DNA of 52,512 nucleotides from JAYWIG01 sp043789035 (lineage in GTDB: Bacteria; Pseudomonadota; Gammaproteobacteria; Burkholderiales; Burkholderiaceae_E), in NCBI GenBank assembly GCA_043789035.1, contig JAYWIG010000145.1, positions 1 through 52,512 of the forward strand. Direction: 5' to 3'. The stretch's first letter is position 1, and the number at the start of each line of letters is the position of its first letter. Made by a program: the position numbers and the translations under genes. Below are positions 34,270-41,923 of the stretch, one piece after another. Under the pieces are notes generated by a model, which was not told where the DNA came from, ran no database searches, and was given only the letters and a program-made list of their open reading frames with translations.

Positions 34270-35025
34270 CTACTCAGAGGATGAAAGCCTTCCATTATAG
34301 CCGATACTAAGCAAATACGCTTTATCTGAGGATTTCATGTCGTCAAATAGTGCGGCAATAAGCTCCGGCCGTCGGGATAAGGTCTGAGCCAACATTTGCT
34401 CACGTCGCCATTTTGCAATATTGCTGTGATGTCCGGACAATAGCACCCCGGGAACTTTCATTGCTCCCAAGCTTTCAGGTCGACTGTAGTGTGAGCAATC
34501 TAGTAAACCTGCCTCAAAAGAGTCTTCGGTCACTGAACCGGCCGTATTGACAGCACCGGGCAAGCGGCGAATCAAACTATCCATCATGATCATGGCGGGT
34601 AATTCACCACCTGAAACGACAAAGTCGCCCATTGAAACCTGTAAAGGCTGCACGATATCAATAAAGCGCTGATCGATGGCTTCATAGCGCCCACATATAA
34701 AGGTGATCGCAAGTGATTGGCTCAACTCCAAAAGCACTTTTTGGTCATATCTAACGCCATGCGGTGAAGGCAATACAAAACGAGTGGCAGGGGCTTTTTC
34801 GCGAACCGCTGAAACCGCTGCCAGCAAGGGCTCGGCCAACATCACCATGCCTGGTCCACCACCATAGGGCCTATCATCCACCGTTCTATGCACGTCAGTT
34901 GTGAAGTCTCTTGGGTTCCATGCTTGAAACTCAAACAGATTTCGCTTTAATGCTCTACCCGTAATGCCATGCTCAAGCAAAGCTGAGAACATCGGCTCGA
35001 AAAGGGTAATGACGTCAAAGCGCAT
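34270..35025 (-). CDS. trmD: tRNA (guanine-37-N1)-methyltransferase
   Basis: SPOUT-class methyltransferase that makes m1G37 in tRNAs and prevents frameshifting. It is 251 residues. SAM-knot features: RTVDDRPYGGGPGMVM near 46-61, ICGRYEAIDQRF near 112-123, and VSMGDFVVSGGELPAMIMMDS near 132-152. It follows rimM by 20 nt in the canonical rpsP-rimM-trmD-rplS operon. Confidence 0.98.
   Translation of the reverse strand: MRFDVITLFEPMFSALLEHGITGRALKRNLFEFQAWNPRDFTTDVHRTVDDRPYGGGPGMVMLAEPLLAAVSAVREKAPATRFVLPSPHGVRYDQKVLLELSQSLAITFICGRYEAIDQRFIDIVQPLQVSMGDFVVSGGELPAMIMMDSLIRRLPGAVNTAGSVTEDSFEAGLLDCSHYSRPESLGAMKVPGVLLSGHHSNIAKWRREQMLAQTLSRRPELIAALFDDMKSSDKAYLLSIGYNGRLSSSE
34282..34301 (-). promoter_or_regulatory. 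Candidate internal promoter for rplS inside the trmD 3' end
   Basis: Minus strand GCTATAATGGAAGGCTTTC; the TATAAT hexamer is at 34299-34294, predicted start near 34287, about 65 nt before the rplS ATG. It differs at one base in 19 from the rpsP promoter segment. It overlaps trmD codons near the C-terminus (SIGYNGRLS), so coding constraint is an alternative explanation. Confidence 0.5.
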
Positions 35026-35045
35026 AAGAGATAGGCGCTAACGAG

Positions 35046-35603
35046 TTAATCGGTGTCTTCTAGCCAAGCCAGCGGCCAGTCCACAGCAATCGTCTTAGCT
35101 GAAATATCTACTGTGATCACGAATTGCTTAACAAAAGGGATTAACAGCTCAGTGGAAGCTAGCGCCAATGCTGAGTTGAGAGGTATTCGAAACACAGCAT
35201 GAGCGCCATTATCGAAAACTTCCGAGACTGTGCCTAGCGCAACGCCCTCGGCGTTCGTAACCAAGCAACCGATGAGATCGACCCAATAAAACTCTTCCGC
35301 TTTACTAGCGGGAAAATCGCTTCGGCGCACCGAAATGCTGGCCCCTTTAAACTTAAGGGCTAAGTCACGATCAGAAACGCCGACCAATTCGGCGACAATA
35401 GACAGGCCTTGAACTCGGCAGCTAAGCGCTTCACGCTCGTCGACGTTCAAATTTAAATGCGAACCACTGAGCCACCAACGTTTGGAGCGTTTGAGAGCAG
35501 AATCTTCAGCGGCGGCAAAAGGTTGAATTTTCACCCAACCTTTTATGCCGTAGGCGTCGACAATTCTGCCAACCTCGATCAAGTCAGTAGGTGTACTAGC
35601 CAT
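35046..35603 (-). CDS. rimM: 16S rRNA processing protein RimM
   Basis: Binds S19 and assists maturation of the 30S head. It is 185 residues. N-terminal domain starts with VGRIVDAYGIKGWVKIQPF (residues 11-29); the C-terminal PRC-barrel contains EEFYWVDLIGCLV near 103-115 and LLIPFVKQFV, ending with IAVDWPLAWLED. Second gene of the operon, 29 nt after rpsP. Confidence 0.97.
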   Translation of the reverse strand: MASTPTDLIEVGRIVDAYGIKGWVKIQPFAAAEDSALKRSKRWWLSGSHLNLNVDEREALSCRVQGLSIVAELVGVSDRDLALKFKGASISVRRSDFPASKAEEFYWVDLIGCLVTNAEGVALGTVSEVFDNGAHAVFRIPLNSALALASTELLIPFVKQFVITVDISAKTIAVDWPLAWLEDTD

Positions 35604-35632
35604 CTCTACTAACTTAAGAGGAGAAGAGGAAT

Positions 35633-35893
35633 TTAGGCTGCTGCAGGCACTGCAGCTGGAACGCTTTTAATCAATCGCGCAACCGTTGGCGACAATTGTG
35701 CGCCATGGCTTTGCCAATAAGCAATGCGATCAGATTTCAAATTAAGTGGAGCATCGTTGCCCGAAGCTACTGGGTTATAAAAGCCCAAACGCTCGATGAA
35801 ACCGCCATCGCGGCGGTTACGCTTATCGATTGCCACGATATTGTAGAAGGGGCGCTTTTTTGCACCACCACGGGAAAGACGAATCACGACCAT
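35633..35893 (-). CDS. rpsP: 30S ribosomal protein S16
   Basis: Ribosomal protein of 86 residues with the canonical start MVVIRLSRGGAKKRPFYNI and FIERLGFYNP. AAGGAATT precedes the ATG. First gene of the ribosomal operon; its promoter lies at 35943-35963. Confidence 0.98.
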   Translation of the reverse strand: MVVIRLSRGGAKKRPFYNIVAIDKRNRRDGGFIERLGFYNPVASGNDAPLNLKSDRIAYWQSHGAQLSPTVARLIKSVPAAVPAAA

Positions 35894-35942
35894 AAGAATT
35901 CCTTGGAGTAACCTGCTGCAGTGAACTAAGGTAGATAAATGC

Positions 35943-35963
35943 AGGAAAGCTTTCCATTATAGC
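35943..35963 (-). promoter_or_regulatory. Promoter of the rpsP-rimM-trmD-rplS operon with start-site palindrome
   Basis: Minus strand GCTATAATGGAAAGCTTTC. The hexamer TATAAT is at 35961-35956 and is followed by the perfect 12-bp palindrome GGAAAGCTTTCC (35955-35944), whose centre coincides with the predicted start near 35949. Leader of about 55 nt before rpsP. No clear -35 (AGACGT at 17 bp). Confidence 0.7.
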
Positions 35964-35975
35964 GCATGCAGGCGA

Positions 35976-36584
35976 TTAACGTCTTTTGGTTCCAAAATTT
36001 GGCGCAAATGGACTAGACGTGGCAAAGCCACTGCCTATAAAACTCGATGGAACATTATGAGCAGCTCCAACGCCAGACAAGCCTTGCTGCGGAAAATGCC
36101 CACGCACTGGTTGAGCACCCGGACCATAAATAATCCTTGGTGCCGGCCCATACCAAGCAGAATCCCTAGCGAAAGCTAGCTGCTGGTTATAAAAGCGCTC
36201 ACGCCGGGCTTGCTCAAACTCTTTATCGCGTTGAGCTTGCCGTTGATTAAAACCCTCCGACTGCCTTCTCCAATGCTCTTTTTGTTGGCTCGCCAACAGC
36301 AACGCACTTGAATTAGAGGTGCTTTGGTAAGGTATCGCTGCGGTTTTTACAGCACCTTGTGAACCAACATCGCTGAACACCACAGAACCATCTTTCATGA
36401 CCTGTCGATAAATTGTTTTCGTTTCGATAGGCTTTTCGCGAACTGATGGCTTTTTCGCTAAGTTTTGGCGCTTAGCAAGATTACCCTGCGCAGAAGCGGT
36501 GAAAGTATCTTGGACTGCGAAAGAAATGTTCGAAGCGAACATTGCAACCGATAGAGCAGCCATAGTTTTGAAGGAGAACGCCAT
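35976..36584 (-). CDS. Exported protein with DUF4124-like segment
   Basis: Protein of 202 residues. A signal peptide is evident (MAFSFKTMAALSVAMFASNISFA, cleavage near 23). Residues about 57-72 (TIYRQVMKDGSVVFSDVG) resemble the DUF4124 pattern seen at the start of many betaproteobacterial envelope proteins. The middle is Gln/Arg-rich and probably helical (about 95-140); the C-terminus is rich in Gly, Pro, Ser and Phe and ends TKRR. No enzyme motif. It is upstream of rpsP on the same strand, but rpsP has its own promoter. Confidence 0.75.
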   Translation of the reverse strand: MAFSFKTMAALSVAMFASNISFAVQDTFTASAQGNLAKRQNLAKKPSVREKPIETKTIYRQVMKDGSVVFSDVGSQGAVKTAAIPYQSTSNSSALLLASQQKEHWRRQSEGFNQRQAQRDKEFEQARRERFYNQQLAFARDSAWYGPAPRIIYGPGAQPVRGHFPQQGLSGVGAAHNVPSSFIGSGFATSSPFAPNFGTKRR

Positions 36585-36642
36585 TTTGACCTCAAGGTAG
36601 TTCGAAAAAAAGCAATAGGGAGGAATCTACAGCAAGAATATA

Positions 36643-36655
36643 ACGCAACTTGCGT
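36643..36655. promoter_or_regulatory. Inverted repeat between two divergent unknown genes
   Basis: ACGCAA-C-TTGCGT, perfect 6-bp arms, in the 139-bp gap between the exported-protein gene and the zinc-ribbon gene. It may be a regulator binding site; no DNA-binding protein is encoded next to it. Confidence 0.35.
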
Positions 36656-36723
36656 CAAATTTCTCACATTTGCGAATCTTCATTCTGTCTTTTCGACCGT
36701 TTAGCGGCCAAAATAGGCCGACT

Positions 36724-37875
36724 ATGCTGATCTGCGTTGACTGCCAAAGAACCAATGCCCCCTGGGCAAAGAAATGTGCTGCCTGCGCCGCGGATTTGCG
36801 TACTATTTCGCCAAACACTTTGATTTGCGGCTTCCAAGGCAGCGCTATCGACAATCAAAACTTGTTGGTTCCTGACTCACCACGAGCCGAAATACCAGCT
36901 GAAATAAAAACATGGAGCCCAGACACCGAATGGCATTCACTGGATGAAATAGATGGAGAAAAAGTACTCGATAACGAGACTATCGAGCCAATTTCAGTGA
37001 TAGAACCTTCCCGTACAGCAGAAATCGATTGGGGAAGACCAAAAGAAGACGCCGCAAAATTTGATTCGAGCCCAATTCATGCAGACTCTAGAAATCGATT
37101 CGATGAATATGGCTACGACTTTGAAAGAGCGAACAAGTCAGCTTGGAAAACTACCGCCATACTTTTAAGCGGGATAATGGGAATCATCATGGCAGGCGGG
37201 CTGGCAATTGGCTACTTGCATTCGACAACAATCCCAGCTTCACAAAAATTAGTCGATGCAACTAAAGACAATATCGACAAAACTTACAGTAGAGCCACCG
37301 GAATAGTTGCGCCTGCAGGCGGCCAGCAAGGACATCAATCGAACAACACAGCAATGACTGAAGAAGTTATATCAGTAACTAAACCGATGAGCCAGGAACT
37401 CAATCAAGGTAATGCTGAGAAACAAATTATCCAACTGGTGACGAATTCAAATAATGAAAAACGGGCACCAACAATTAGTAAGCCGCCAGTGTTTGTAATG
37501 TCGGCCTCAGAGCCAATTTTGGCAAAGCCAGAAACTGGAAAGATTGCAGCTTCAGCGAAAACCCCAGAAATTAAGAACACTCCCTATCCGGTATTAGTGC
37601 CTGTGCCCCTAGGGCCCACTGATACGCGAACTACCCAAGGCGCCTCGACGGGTTCGGCGCAAAACGAGCCTGTACCGCTCACTGCAACAGCTCCAATGCA
37701 AGCGTTAGCGACGCCCAAACCATTACGTCTCAAAGACAAGCAGTCTAGCGATTGCTCAAACAGCGCATTTCTAGGCAGGGTGCTTTGCGAAGAGCGCTCC
37801 CGAGTTGACTTCTGCAGCAATCAGTGGAACGCGCACCCCGACTGCCAACTAAATAACAGTAAACTGGAACCTTAA
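36724..37875 (+). CDS. Zinc-ribbon, single-pass membrane protein of unknown function
   Basis: Protein of 383 residues from ATG 36724, where a treble-clef zinc ribbon begins at once (CVDCQRTN...CAAC, residues 4-24). A charged, disordered region follows (about 50-165), then one transmembrane helix (about 168-190), a long Pro/Thr/Ser/Ala-rich periplasmic-like linker (about 200-345), and a C-terminal block with four cysteines (CSNSAFLGRVLCEERSRVDFC, then a fourth Cys). The layout of a cytoplasmic zinc ribbon joined to an external Cys-rich tail suggests sensing or scaffolding, but I recognise no function. The upstream in-frame start at 36670 is less convincing. Confidence 0.7.
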   Translation: MLICVDCQRTNAPWAKKCAACAADLRTISPNTLICGFQGSAIDNQNLLVPDSPRAEIPAEIKTWSPDTEWHSLDEIDGEKVLDNETIEPISVIEPSRTAEIDWGRPKEDAAKFDSSPIHADSRNRFDEYGYDFERANKSAWKTTAILLSGIMGIIMAGGLAIGYLHSTTIPASQKLVDATKDNIDKTYSRATGIVAPAGGQQGHQSNNTAMTEEVISVTKPMSQELNQGNAEKQIIQLVTNSNNEKRAPTISKPPVFVMSASEPILAKPETGKIAASAKTPEIKNTPYPVLVPVPLGPTDTRTTQGASTGSAQNEPVPLTATAPMQALATPKPLRLKDKQSSDCSNSAFLGRVLCEERSRVDFCSNQWNAHPDCQLNNSKLEP

Positions 37876-39686
37876 AACTGCGATTCGCTCATCGCCAACA
37901 CACCTGCTGAGCCATCCACAATGCTATTGCGCACACCGGTGGCTTGCGACAAGATATGGTCAGCATAAAAGCGAGCGGTGGCAATTTTTGCTTTATAGAA
38001 CTCCTTATCTTCAACGTCTTTTTGAAGATGCTCAGCAGCGACAAGAGCAGCCCTTGCCATCTGCCAACCACAAAGTACCATGCCTGCCAATTTCAAGTAA
38101 GGCACGCTACCCGCGAACACGCCTTTGACGTCGCTCTTATAAGAACTAGCAACATAAGTGATCACGTCTTCCAGTGCTCGACTACCCGCAGCAAGCTGAT
38201 TGCGTATCGCGGATAAATCACTAGCGTAAGCGCCAATAGCTTTTTCAAGTGCAACCTCTGTTTGCCGAACTTGCGCAACGATCCCCTTAGCTAGCTTGCC
38301 ACCATCTCTGGCAGTTTTTCGACCAATTAAATCATTGGCTTGAATCGCGGTAGTGCCTTCATAAATCGTTAAAATGCGAGCGTCACGATAGTACTGTGCG
38401 GCACCGGTCTCTTCGATAAAACCCATACCTCCATGTACTTGAACACCAAGCGAGGTAACGTCTAGCGACATCTCGGTCGACCAACCTTTCACGATAGGTA
38501 CCAAGAATTCATACACGGCCATGTTTTCTTTGCGTGTCACTTCATCGCCAGCATAGTGCCCAGCGTCAGAAGCAGCAGCAGCAACATAGGCGAGCGCTCT
38601 CGCACCTTCGACATGGGCACGCATGGTCATCAACATGCGGCGTACGTCAGGGTGATGAATGATTGAAACCGGGCCACTCGAACCTGCCACGTCGCGACTT
38701 TGAACACGATCGCGGGCATAGCCAACCGCTTTTTGATAGGCACGCTCAGCAACCGCAACACCTTGCATGCCTACTGCAAAGCGAGCTGCGTTCATCATGA
38801 CGAACATGTATTCCAAGCCGCGATTCTCTTCGCCAATCAGGTAACCAATTGCACCCGCACCTACTTCACCTTTGTCGTCGCCGTAGATCAGAACTGCAGT
38901 GGGGCTGGCTTTAATACCAAGCTTATGTTCGATAGACGAGCAATAAACATCATTGCGCTCGCCCAAGGAGCCATCACCATTAACCATAAACTTAGGTACG
39001 ATGAAAAGTGAAATGCCTTTGACGCCTTCAGGTGCATCAGGTGTACGAGCCAGCACCAAGTGAATGATGTTCTCGGCCATGTCATGCTCACCAAAGGTGA
39101 TGTAAATTTTTTGGCCAAAAATTCGATAGGTACCATCTGCTTCTCGATTCGCTTTGGAACGAACCATTGCCAAATCTGAACCAGCCTGAGGTTCAGTTAG
39201 GTTCATAGTGCCAGTCCATTTACCACTAATCAAATTCGGTGCATACATTTCCTTTTGTGCATCAGAACCTGCTGTCATCAAAGCCTCGATAGCGCCGTCC
39301 GTAAGTAACGGGCACAAAGCAAACGACATGTTCGCTGAATTGAGCATTTCGATACACGGCGTACCGATTAGCTTGGGTAACTGTTGGCCGCCATACATTG
39401 ACGGATGCTGAATGCCCTGCCAACCACCTTCACCGTATTGCTTAAAGGCATCGACAAAACCTGCGGTTGTCGTAACTACGCCATTACACCAACTCGATGG
39501 CTTTAAATCGCCTGGCCAATTCAACGGAGCAATTACGCCCTCATTAAACCTTGCACATTCTTCTAAAACCGCTTGAGCAGTATCGGCCCCAGCATCTTCA
39601 AAACCGGGTAATTTTGAAACGGCTTCAATGTTCGCTAGCTCGCGCATGGCAAACATCATGTCTTTTACTGGGGCACGATAAGTCAT
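37872..39686 (-). CDS. Acyl-CoA dehydrogenase, long (~600-residue) type
   Basis: FAD-dependent first step of beta-oxidation, passing electrons to ETF. It is 604 residues, the length of the acyl-CoA dehydrogenase class with an extra C-terminal domain. Signatures: MNLTEPQAGSDL near 165, FGEHDMAENIIHLVLAR near 203, GIKASPTAVL near 258, and the C-terminal catalytic region MGFIEETGAAQYYRDARI then IYEGTTAIQANDLIGRK near 440-470, where the Glu is the expected base. Directly downstream of etfB-etfA on the same strand, so the three genes form an electron-transfer unit. Its stop overlaps the convergent zinc-ribbon gene by 4 bp. Confidence 0.95.
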   Translation of the reverse strand: MTYRAPVKDMMFAMRELANIEAVSKLPGFEDAGADTAQAVLEECARFNEGVIAPLNWPGDLKPSSWCNGVVTTTAGFVDAFKQYGEGGWQGIQHPSMYGGQQLPKLIGTPCIEMLNSANMSFALCPLLTDGAIEALMTAGSDAQKEMYAPNLISGKWTGTMNLTEPQAGSDLAMVRSKANREADGTYRIFGQKIYITFGEHDMAENIIHLVLARTPDAPEGVKGISLFIVPKFMVNGDGSLGERNDVYCSSIEHKLGIKASPTAVLIYGDDKGEVGAGAIGYLIGEENRGLEYMFVMMNAARFAVGMQGVAVAERAYQKAVGYARDRVQSRDVAGSSGPVSIIHHPDVRRMLMTMRAHVEGARALAYVAAAASDAGHYAGDEVTRKENMAVYEFLVPIVKGWSTEMSLDVTSLGVQVHGGMGFIEETGAAQYYRDARILTIYEGTTAIQANDLIGRKTARDGGKLAKGIVAQVRQTEVALEKAIGAYASDLSAIRNQLAAGSRALEDVITYVASSYKSDVKGVFAGSVPYLKLAGMVLCGWQMARAALVAAEHLQKDVEDKEFYKAKIATARFYADHILSQATGVRNSIVDGSAGVLAMSESQF

Positions 39687-39698
39687 ATCAATCTCTCT

Positions 39699-40625
39699 TT
39701 AAATTGCGCCGGCAAGCTCGGGAACGGCTTGGAATAAATCAGCAACTAAACCGTAATCAGCAACACCGAAAATCGGCGCTTCACCATCTTTATTAATCGC
39801 AACAATCACCTTGCTATCTTTCATTCCGGCCAAGTGCTGGATCGCACCAGAAATACCAACAGCAACATACAACTGAGGCGCAACGATTTTCCCAGTTTGG
39901 CCCACTTGCCAATCGTTCGGTGCATAGCCTGCGTCCACTGCAGCCCGAGAGGCGCCCATAGCCGCACCTAACTTGTCGGCAAGCGGCTCTAAGATTTTAA
40001 AATTCTCGCTTGAACCCATTCCGCGACCACCCGATACCACCACTTTTGCAGCGGTGAGTTCTGGCCTGTCGCTCTTGGCTACTTCACGGCCTACAAAACT
40101 CGATTTGCCTGAATCGGCCACGGCGGCGATACTTTCAATCGCAGCAGAACCTTCTACGCCGGCTGCGTCAAAGCCAGTGGTACGAACGGTGATTACTTTT
40201 ACCTTATCGCTTGATTGCACTGTGGCAATCGCATTGCCTGCATAAATAGGGCGCGTAAAAGTGTCAGGTGATTCAACAGTTGTAATGTCGGAAATCTGAG
40301 CGACATCTAACAAAGCCGCGATACGTGGTGCAACGTTTTTACCTGAAGCAGTCGATGGTGCCAAGATATGGCTATACGCAGAGGCGATTGCCAACACTTG
40401 GTCGGCCACACCTTCGGCTAATTGATTGGCCAAACCGGCAGATTCGGCAACTAACACTTTACTCACACCCGAGATTTTTGCAGCAGCCGCTGCAGCCGCA
40501 GCGCAACCTTGCCCGACTACGAGAACGTGAACATCGCCACCAATTTTGGTAGCTGCTGCCACTGTGTTCAAGGTCGAAGGCTTTAAAGAAACATTATCGT
40601 GTTCCGCGATGACTAAACATGCCAT
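39699..40625 (-). CDS. etfA: Electron transfer flavoprotein subunit alpha
   Basis: FAD-binding subunit of ETF, which carries electrons from acyl-CoA dehydrogenases to ETF-ubiquinone oxidoreductase. It is 308 residues. The C-terminal FAD domain is intact: SGGRGMGS near 200, MGASRAAVDAGY near 224, QVGQTGKIVAPQLYVAVGISGAIQH near 243, and AINKDGEAPIF. It lies between etfB (20 nt) and the acyl-CoA dehydrogenase gene (12 nt). Confidence 0.98.
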   Translation of the reverse strand: MACLVIAEHDNVSLKPSTLNTVAAATKIGGDVHVLVVGQGCAAAAAAAAKISGVSKVLVAESAGLANQLAEGVADQVLAIASAYSHILAPSTASGKNVAPRIAALLDVAQISDITTVESPDTFTRPIYAGNAIATVQSSDKVKVITVRTTGFDAAGVEGSAAIESIAAVADSGKSSFVGREVAKSDRPELTAAKVVVSGGRGMGSSENFKILEPLADKLGAAMGASRAAVDAGYAPNDWQVGQTGKIVAPQLYVAVGISGAIQHLAGMKDSKVIVAINKDGEAPIFGVADYGLVADLFQAVPELAGAI

Positions 40626-40645
40626 GATGTACTTTCTAAATTTGG

Positions 40646-41395
40646 TTAAATGACTTTGGCTTCAGCTTTAAGCTTATCGACCAAGGCAGCGACGTCTGCT
40701 ACTTTTACGCCAGCACTGCGGCCTTTTGGTTCACTGACTTTGAGCGTCTTAATACGCGGTGTTACGTCGACGCCAAGATCGGCGGGCTTGAAGATGTCAA
40801 GCTGCTTTTTCTTTGCCTTCATAATGTTTGGCAAGGTCACGTAGCGTGGTTCGTTCAAGCGCAAGTCAGTGGTGACCACGGCAGGTAAACTTAAGATAAT
40901 CGTTTCCAAGCCACCATCAACCTCGCGAGTTACGGTCGCTTTTCCGTCGGCAATTTCTACTTTCGAAGCAAAGGTTGCTTGCGGCAGACCAGCCAGCGCA
41001 GCCAACATTTGGCCAGTTTGATTTGCATCATCGTCAATCGCCTGCTTGCCGAGAATTATCAGCGAAGGCTGCTCTTTTTCAACTAAAGCCTTAAGTAATT
41101 TAGCTACTGCAAGTGGCTGCAACTCAACATCGGTTTCAACCAAAATACCGCGATCCGCACCAATGGCCATTGCTGTACGAAGTGTTTCCTGGCAAGCGAT
41201 TAACCCGCATGACACCGCAATAACTTCTGTTGCAATGCCTTTTTCTTTCAAGCGCATCGCTTCTTCAACAGCAATTTCGTCAAAGGGATTCATCGACATT
41301 TTGACGTTTGCGATATCGACTCCGGTCTGATCGCTTTTCACACGAACTTTGACGTTGTAATCAACCACGCGCTTAACGGGTACCAAGATTTTCAT
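40646..41395 (-). CDS. etfB: Electron transfer flavoprotein subunit beta
   Basis: AMP-binding partner of EtfA. It is 249 residues from ATG 41395 (MKILVPVKRVVDYN, canonical); GAAGG lies 6 nt upstream, and an earlier in-frame TTG is unlikely. The ETF beta signature region (VTREVDGGLETIILSLPAVVTTDLRLNEPRY) is present near 155-185. First gene of the etfBA-acyl-CoA dehydrogenase unit, divergent from a MarR regulator whose operator lies in the shared 123-bp gap. Confidence 0.98.
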   Translation of the reverse strand: MKILVPVKRVVDYNVKVRVKSDQTGVDIANVKMSMNPFDEIAVEEAMRLKEKGIATEVIAVSCGLIACQETLRTAMAIGADRGILVETDVELQPLAVAKLLKALVEKEQPSLIILGKQAIDDDANQTGQMLAALAGLPQATFASKVEIADGKATVTREVDGGLETIILSLPAVVTTDLRLNEPRYVTLPNIMKAKKKQLDIFKPADLGVDVTPRIKTLKVSEPKGRSAGVKVADVAALVDKLKAEAKVI

Positions 41396-41442
41396 GAGCA
41401 ACCTTCAAAGGAATAACAAATTAATTAATTCAACATTGTATT

Positions 41443-41471
41443 TTGACATCCATAAGGATAATCAATATGAT
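41443..41471 (+). promoter_or_regulatory. Sigma-70 promoter of the marR-like gene
   Basis: TTGACA at 41443-41448, exactly 17 bp, TATGAT at 41466-41471; predicted start near 41478. One of the best consensus promoters in the window. On the opposite strand TACAAT (41440-41435) with TTGATT (41465-41460, 19-bp spacing) could serve etfB. Confidence 0.75.
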
Positions 41472-41477
41472 CACTCT

Positions 41478-41495
41478 CGTCAACCTTGGTTGACG
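41478..41495. promoter_or_regulatory. Probable MarR operator
   Basis: CGTCAACC-TT-GGTTGACG, an 18-bp inverted repeat with perfect 8-bp arms. It begins at the predicted transcription start of the marR-like gene, so binding would block initiation (autorepression), and it lies about 80 bp upstream of the etfB start. Confidence 0.7.
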
Positions 41496-41518
41496 ACCTA
41501 TTTTTGAACAAACTCTCT

Positions 41519-41923
41519 ATGAGCACCAACCTAAAACAGCTATTGATTGCCAAAAACGACTGGTTTGCAGAGCAAATCATGGATGGTGTTCGCGGTGGCG
41601 AATATGGTTACATCACGCCAGCCCAAAGCAGACTACTCGCGCACATGGGTGGCAAGCCCCACAGCATGGCAGAGTTATCGAGAAAATTGGGGATTTCGAG
41701 GCAAGCGGTACATAAAACAGTTGCAGAGCTTGCGCGTCGCGGCATTTTGCAGCTACGCGATGACCCCGACCGTGGCAACTCAAAACTCGTTGTTTATACG
41801 GAAAAAGGTAAGAAGGTCAATCGAGCAGGCATGGACATTATTGCCAATATCGAAGAGAGGATTGCTGAGCGCATTGGGCAAAAAACTTTGGAAACACTAA
41901 AAGTCATACTGGCTAAAATTTAG
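41519..41923 (+). CDS. MarR-family transcriptional regulator
   Basis: Winged-helix regulator of 134 residues from ATG 41519. Helix-turn-helix MAELSRKLGISRQAVHKTVAEL near 47-68, wing with DPDRGNSKLVVYTEKG near 77-92, and a C-terminal dimerisation helix. The ATG lacks a Shine-Dalgarno; in-frame TTGs at 41486 and 41504 are alternatives, but 41486 lies inside the operator. Divergent from etfBA and tail-to-tail with an enoyl-CoA hydratase (4-bp overlap), so it probably responds to an acyl-CoA or fatty-acid-related ligand; that is inference. Confidence 0.88.
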   Translation: MSTNLKQLLIAKNDWFAEQIMDGVRGGEYGYITPAQSRLLAHMGGKPHSMAELSRKLGISRQAVHKTVAELARRGILQLRDDPDRGNSKLVVYTEKGKKVNRAGMDIIANIEERIAERIGQKTLETLKVILAKI

